Source of the DNA: Chloroflexota bacterium
Lineage (GTDB): Bacteria; Chloroflexota; Limnocylindria; Limnocylindrales; CSP1-4
Direction of reading: 5' to 3'
DNA length: 7,296 bases
Assembly: GCA_015661135.1 (NCBI GenBank)
Contig: JACVXW010000046.1
Coordinates: 1-7,296, forward strand
In this document: positions 6,216 through 7,296 of the stretch, one piece after another
Position numbering within the stretch: the first letter of the stretch is position 1
Layout: each line of letters opens with the position of its first letter
Translations under genes and position numbers: made by a program
The notes under the pieces: generated by a model
Told to the model about the DNA's origin: nothing
The model's input: the letters and a program-made list of their open reading frames with translations, nothing else
Database searches by the model: none

Positions 6216-7199
6216 TCAGTCCAGGGTGAACTGGTCCGGGTCCTGGTAGCGGCCCGTGCGCTCCTTCTCGAGCTGCATGAGGACGTCGTTGAGGAGCGAC
6301 GAGGCGCCGAACCGGAAGCGATCCGGCGTCATCCAGCGCGGCCCGAGGGTCTCGTACAGGACCACGAGGTACTGGATCGCCTCCTTGGCCGTCCGGATGC
6401 CGCCGGCAGGCTTCATCCCGACCGCGCGGCCCGTGGCCTTCTCGAAGTCCCGGATCGCCTCGAACATGACGAGCGTGACCGGCAGCGTCGCGGCCGGGGC
6501 CACCTTGCCGGTGGAGGTCTTGATGAAGTCGGCGCCGGCGGCCATGGCGAGGATGGAGGCGCGCCGGACGTTGTCGTAGGTCTCGAGCTCGCCGGTTTCG
6601 AGGATGACCTTGAGGTGCGCCTCGCCGCAGGCATCCTTGACCTCGACGATCTCGTCGAAGACCGTCCCGTAGTCGCCGGACAGGAAGGCCCCGCGATCGA
6701 TGACCATGTCGATCTCGTCGGCACCGGCCGCAACCGCCGCCCGGACCTCGGCGATCTTGATGTCCCGGAACGTCTGGCCGGATGGGAACCCCGTGGCGAC
6801 CGAGGCCACCTTCACGGTGGAGCCCTTGAGGGCATCCTTCGCGTCGGCGATGAGCGCCGGATAGACGCAGATGGCCGCGACCGACGGGATCGAGGGATCG
6901 CCGGGCTGCGGAGTCATCGCCTTCTGGCACAGCGCCCGGATCTTGCCCGGCGTGTCCTTCCCCTCGAGGGTCGTGAGATCCATCATCCGGATCGCGAGAT
7001 CGAGGGCCCAGACCTTGGACGCCTTCTTGATCGAGCGCTTCTTAAGGCTGTCGACGCGGAGTTCCACGCCCACCTGGTCGACCGCGGTGAGGCGGCCGAG
7101 CACGGATCCCAGGGGGCCCGGCCGGCCGCCGGCCCAGGCACGCACGAGTTCACTGGCGCGTTCGCGAGTGAGGGTGTCGGGGCGGTGCGCGGTGGCCAT
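6216..7199 (-). CDS. deoC: Deoxyribose-phosphate aldolase (DERA)
   Basis: 327 residues from ATG 7199. This cytoplasmic class I aldolase cleaves 2-deoxy-D-ribose-5-phosphate to glyceraldehyde-3-phosphate and acetaldehyde, the last step of deoxynucleoside catabolism. Visible landmarks are: MDLTTLEGKDT (73-83); ICVYP (110-114); VASVATGFPSG (131-141); EIDMVID with Asp164; the Schiff-base lysine Lys227 in DFIKTSTGK; the second active-site lysine Lys263 in GMKPAGGIRT; and the phosphate-site FRFGASSLLND (295-305). All catalytic residues are in place. It is longer than the E. coli enzyme (about 259), with an N-terminal extension of about 60 residues and a short tail, as in the long form of high-GC bacteria. 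The frame stays open to ATG 7292, but the extra 31 residues are Arg-rich and look non-coding, so 7199 is preferred. No Shine-Dalgarno precedes it; a TATCCT (7214-7209) nine bases upstream could be a -10 for a nearly leaderless message, but no -35 accompanies it. Confidence 0.95.
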   Translation of the reverse strand: MATAHRPDTLTRERASELVRAWAGGRPGPLGSVLGRLTAVDQVGVELRVDSLKKRSIKKASKVWALDLAIRMMDLTTLEGKDTPGKIRALCQKAMTPQPGDPSIPSVAAICVYPALIADAKDALKGSTVKVASVATGFPSGQTFRDIKIAEVRAAVAAGADEIDMVIDRGAFLSGDYGTVFDEIVEVKDACGEAHLKVILETGELETYDNVRRASILAMAAGADFIKTSTGKVAPAATLPVTLVMFEAIRDFEKATGRAVGMKPAGGIRTAKEAIQYLVVLYETLGPRWMTPDRFRFGASSLLNDVLMQLEKERTGRYQDPDQFTLD

Positions 7200-7296
7200 G
7201 GGACGGTGAGGATACCGCCGAAACGCTCCGTGGCCGTGACGCCGGCGACGCGCGGGGGCACGGGCGACGCGCGCGAGTCCACCGAATACCATCGCC

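Noticed and set aside
5414..6229. Plus-strand open frame of 271 codons opposite the Hint lipoprotein
   Set aside because: Same antisense effect of GC-rich wobble positions. The minus strand has a signal peptide, lipobox and Hint motifs; this frame has none.
7209..7214. TATCCT as a -10 box for deoC
   Set aside because: The position would suit a nearly leaderless message, but hexamers at 16-19 bp spacing (for example ACGGCC) do not resemble a -35, and a four-of-six match in isolation is weak.
7200..7292. N-terminal extension of deoC to ATG 7292
   Set aside because: The added 31 residues are Arg-rich and unlike any DERA N-terminus I know. The sensible sequence begins at ATG 7199.

Overview
The window is a high-GC bacterial segment in which every gene I can support lies on the minus strand. 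Wobble positions are almost always G or C, and this keeps several antisense frames open for hundreds of codons. The gene set and protein style (an actinobacterial-type long deoC, an ALDH pair, a Hint-domain lipoprotein, a fused ABC-2 permease) fit a high-GC Chloroflexota lineage (Limnocylindria/Ellin6529-like) or a deep actinobacterial one. That placement is inference from remembered protein style, not from a marker gene.

In transcription order (right to left) the layout is: deoC, 2-deoxyribose-5-phosphate aldolase (7199-6216); a 94-bp spacer with a perfect 18-bp palindrome and two competing hairpins; a secreted lipoprotein with a C-terminal Hint (hedgehog/intein) domain (6121-5186); a spacer of about 290-366 bp, depending on the next gene's start, with no convincing gene; a full-length aldehyde dehydrogenase (ALDH, about 4819-3287); a short ALDH-like protein without the catalytic domain (3286-2378), in the same frame and separated from the ALDH only by one TAG codon; an ABC transporter ATPase (2316-1411); and its two-lobed ABC-2 permease (1414 to beyond base 1), overlapping by ATGA.

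Functionally, DeoC cleaves deoxyribose-5-phosphate to glyceraldehyde-3-phosphate and acetaldehyde. The ALDH plausibly oxidises the acetaldehyde to acetate, and the non-catalytic ALDH-like partner is probably a structural or regulatory subunit. The same trio is, as I recall, found together in Actinobacteria. The ABC exporter looks like a separate function in the same transcription direction, with an unknown substrate. The Hint lipoprotein is the least explained gene: it sits inside an otherwise cytoplasmic catabolic set and carries a domain known for self-cleavage.

I see no tRNA, rRNA, CRISPR array, insertion sequence, integrase or attachment site. The genes are mostly from known families. The features most worth a second look are the Hint lipoprotein, the stop-codon junction of the ALDH pair, and the structured spacers.
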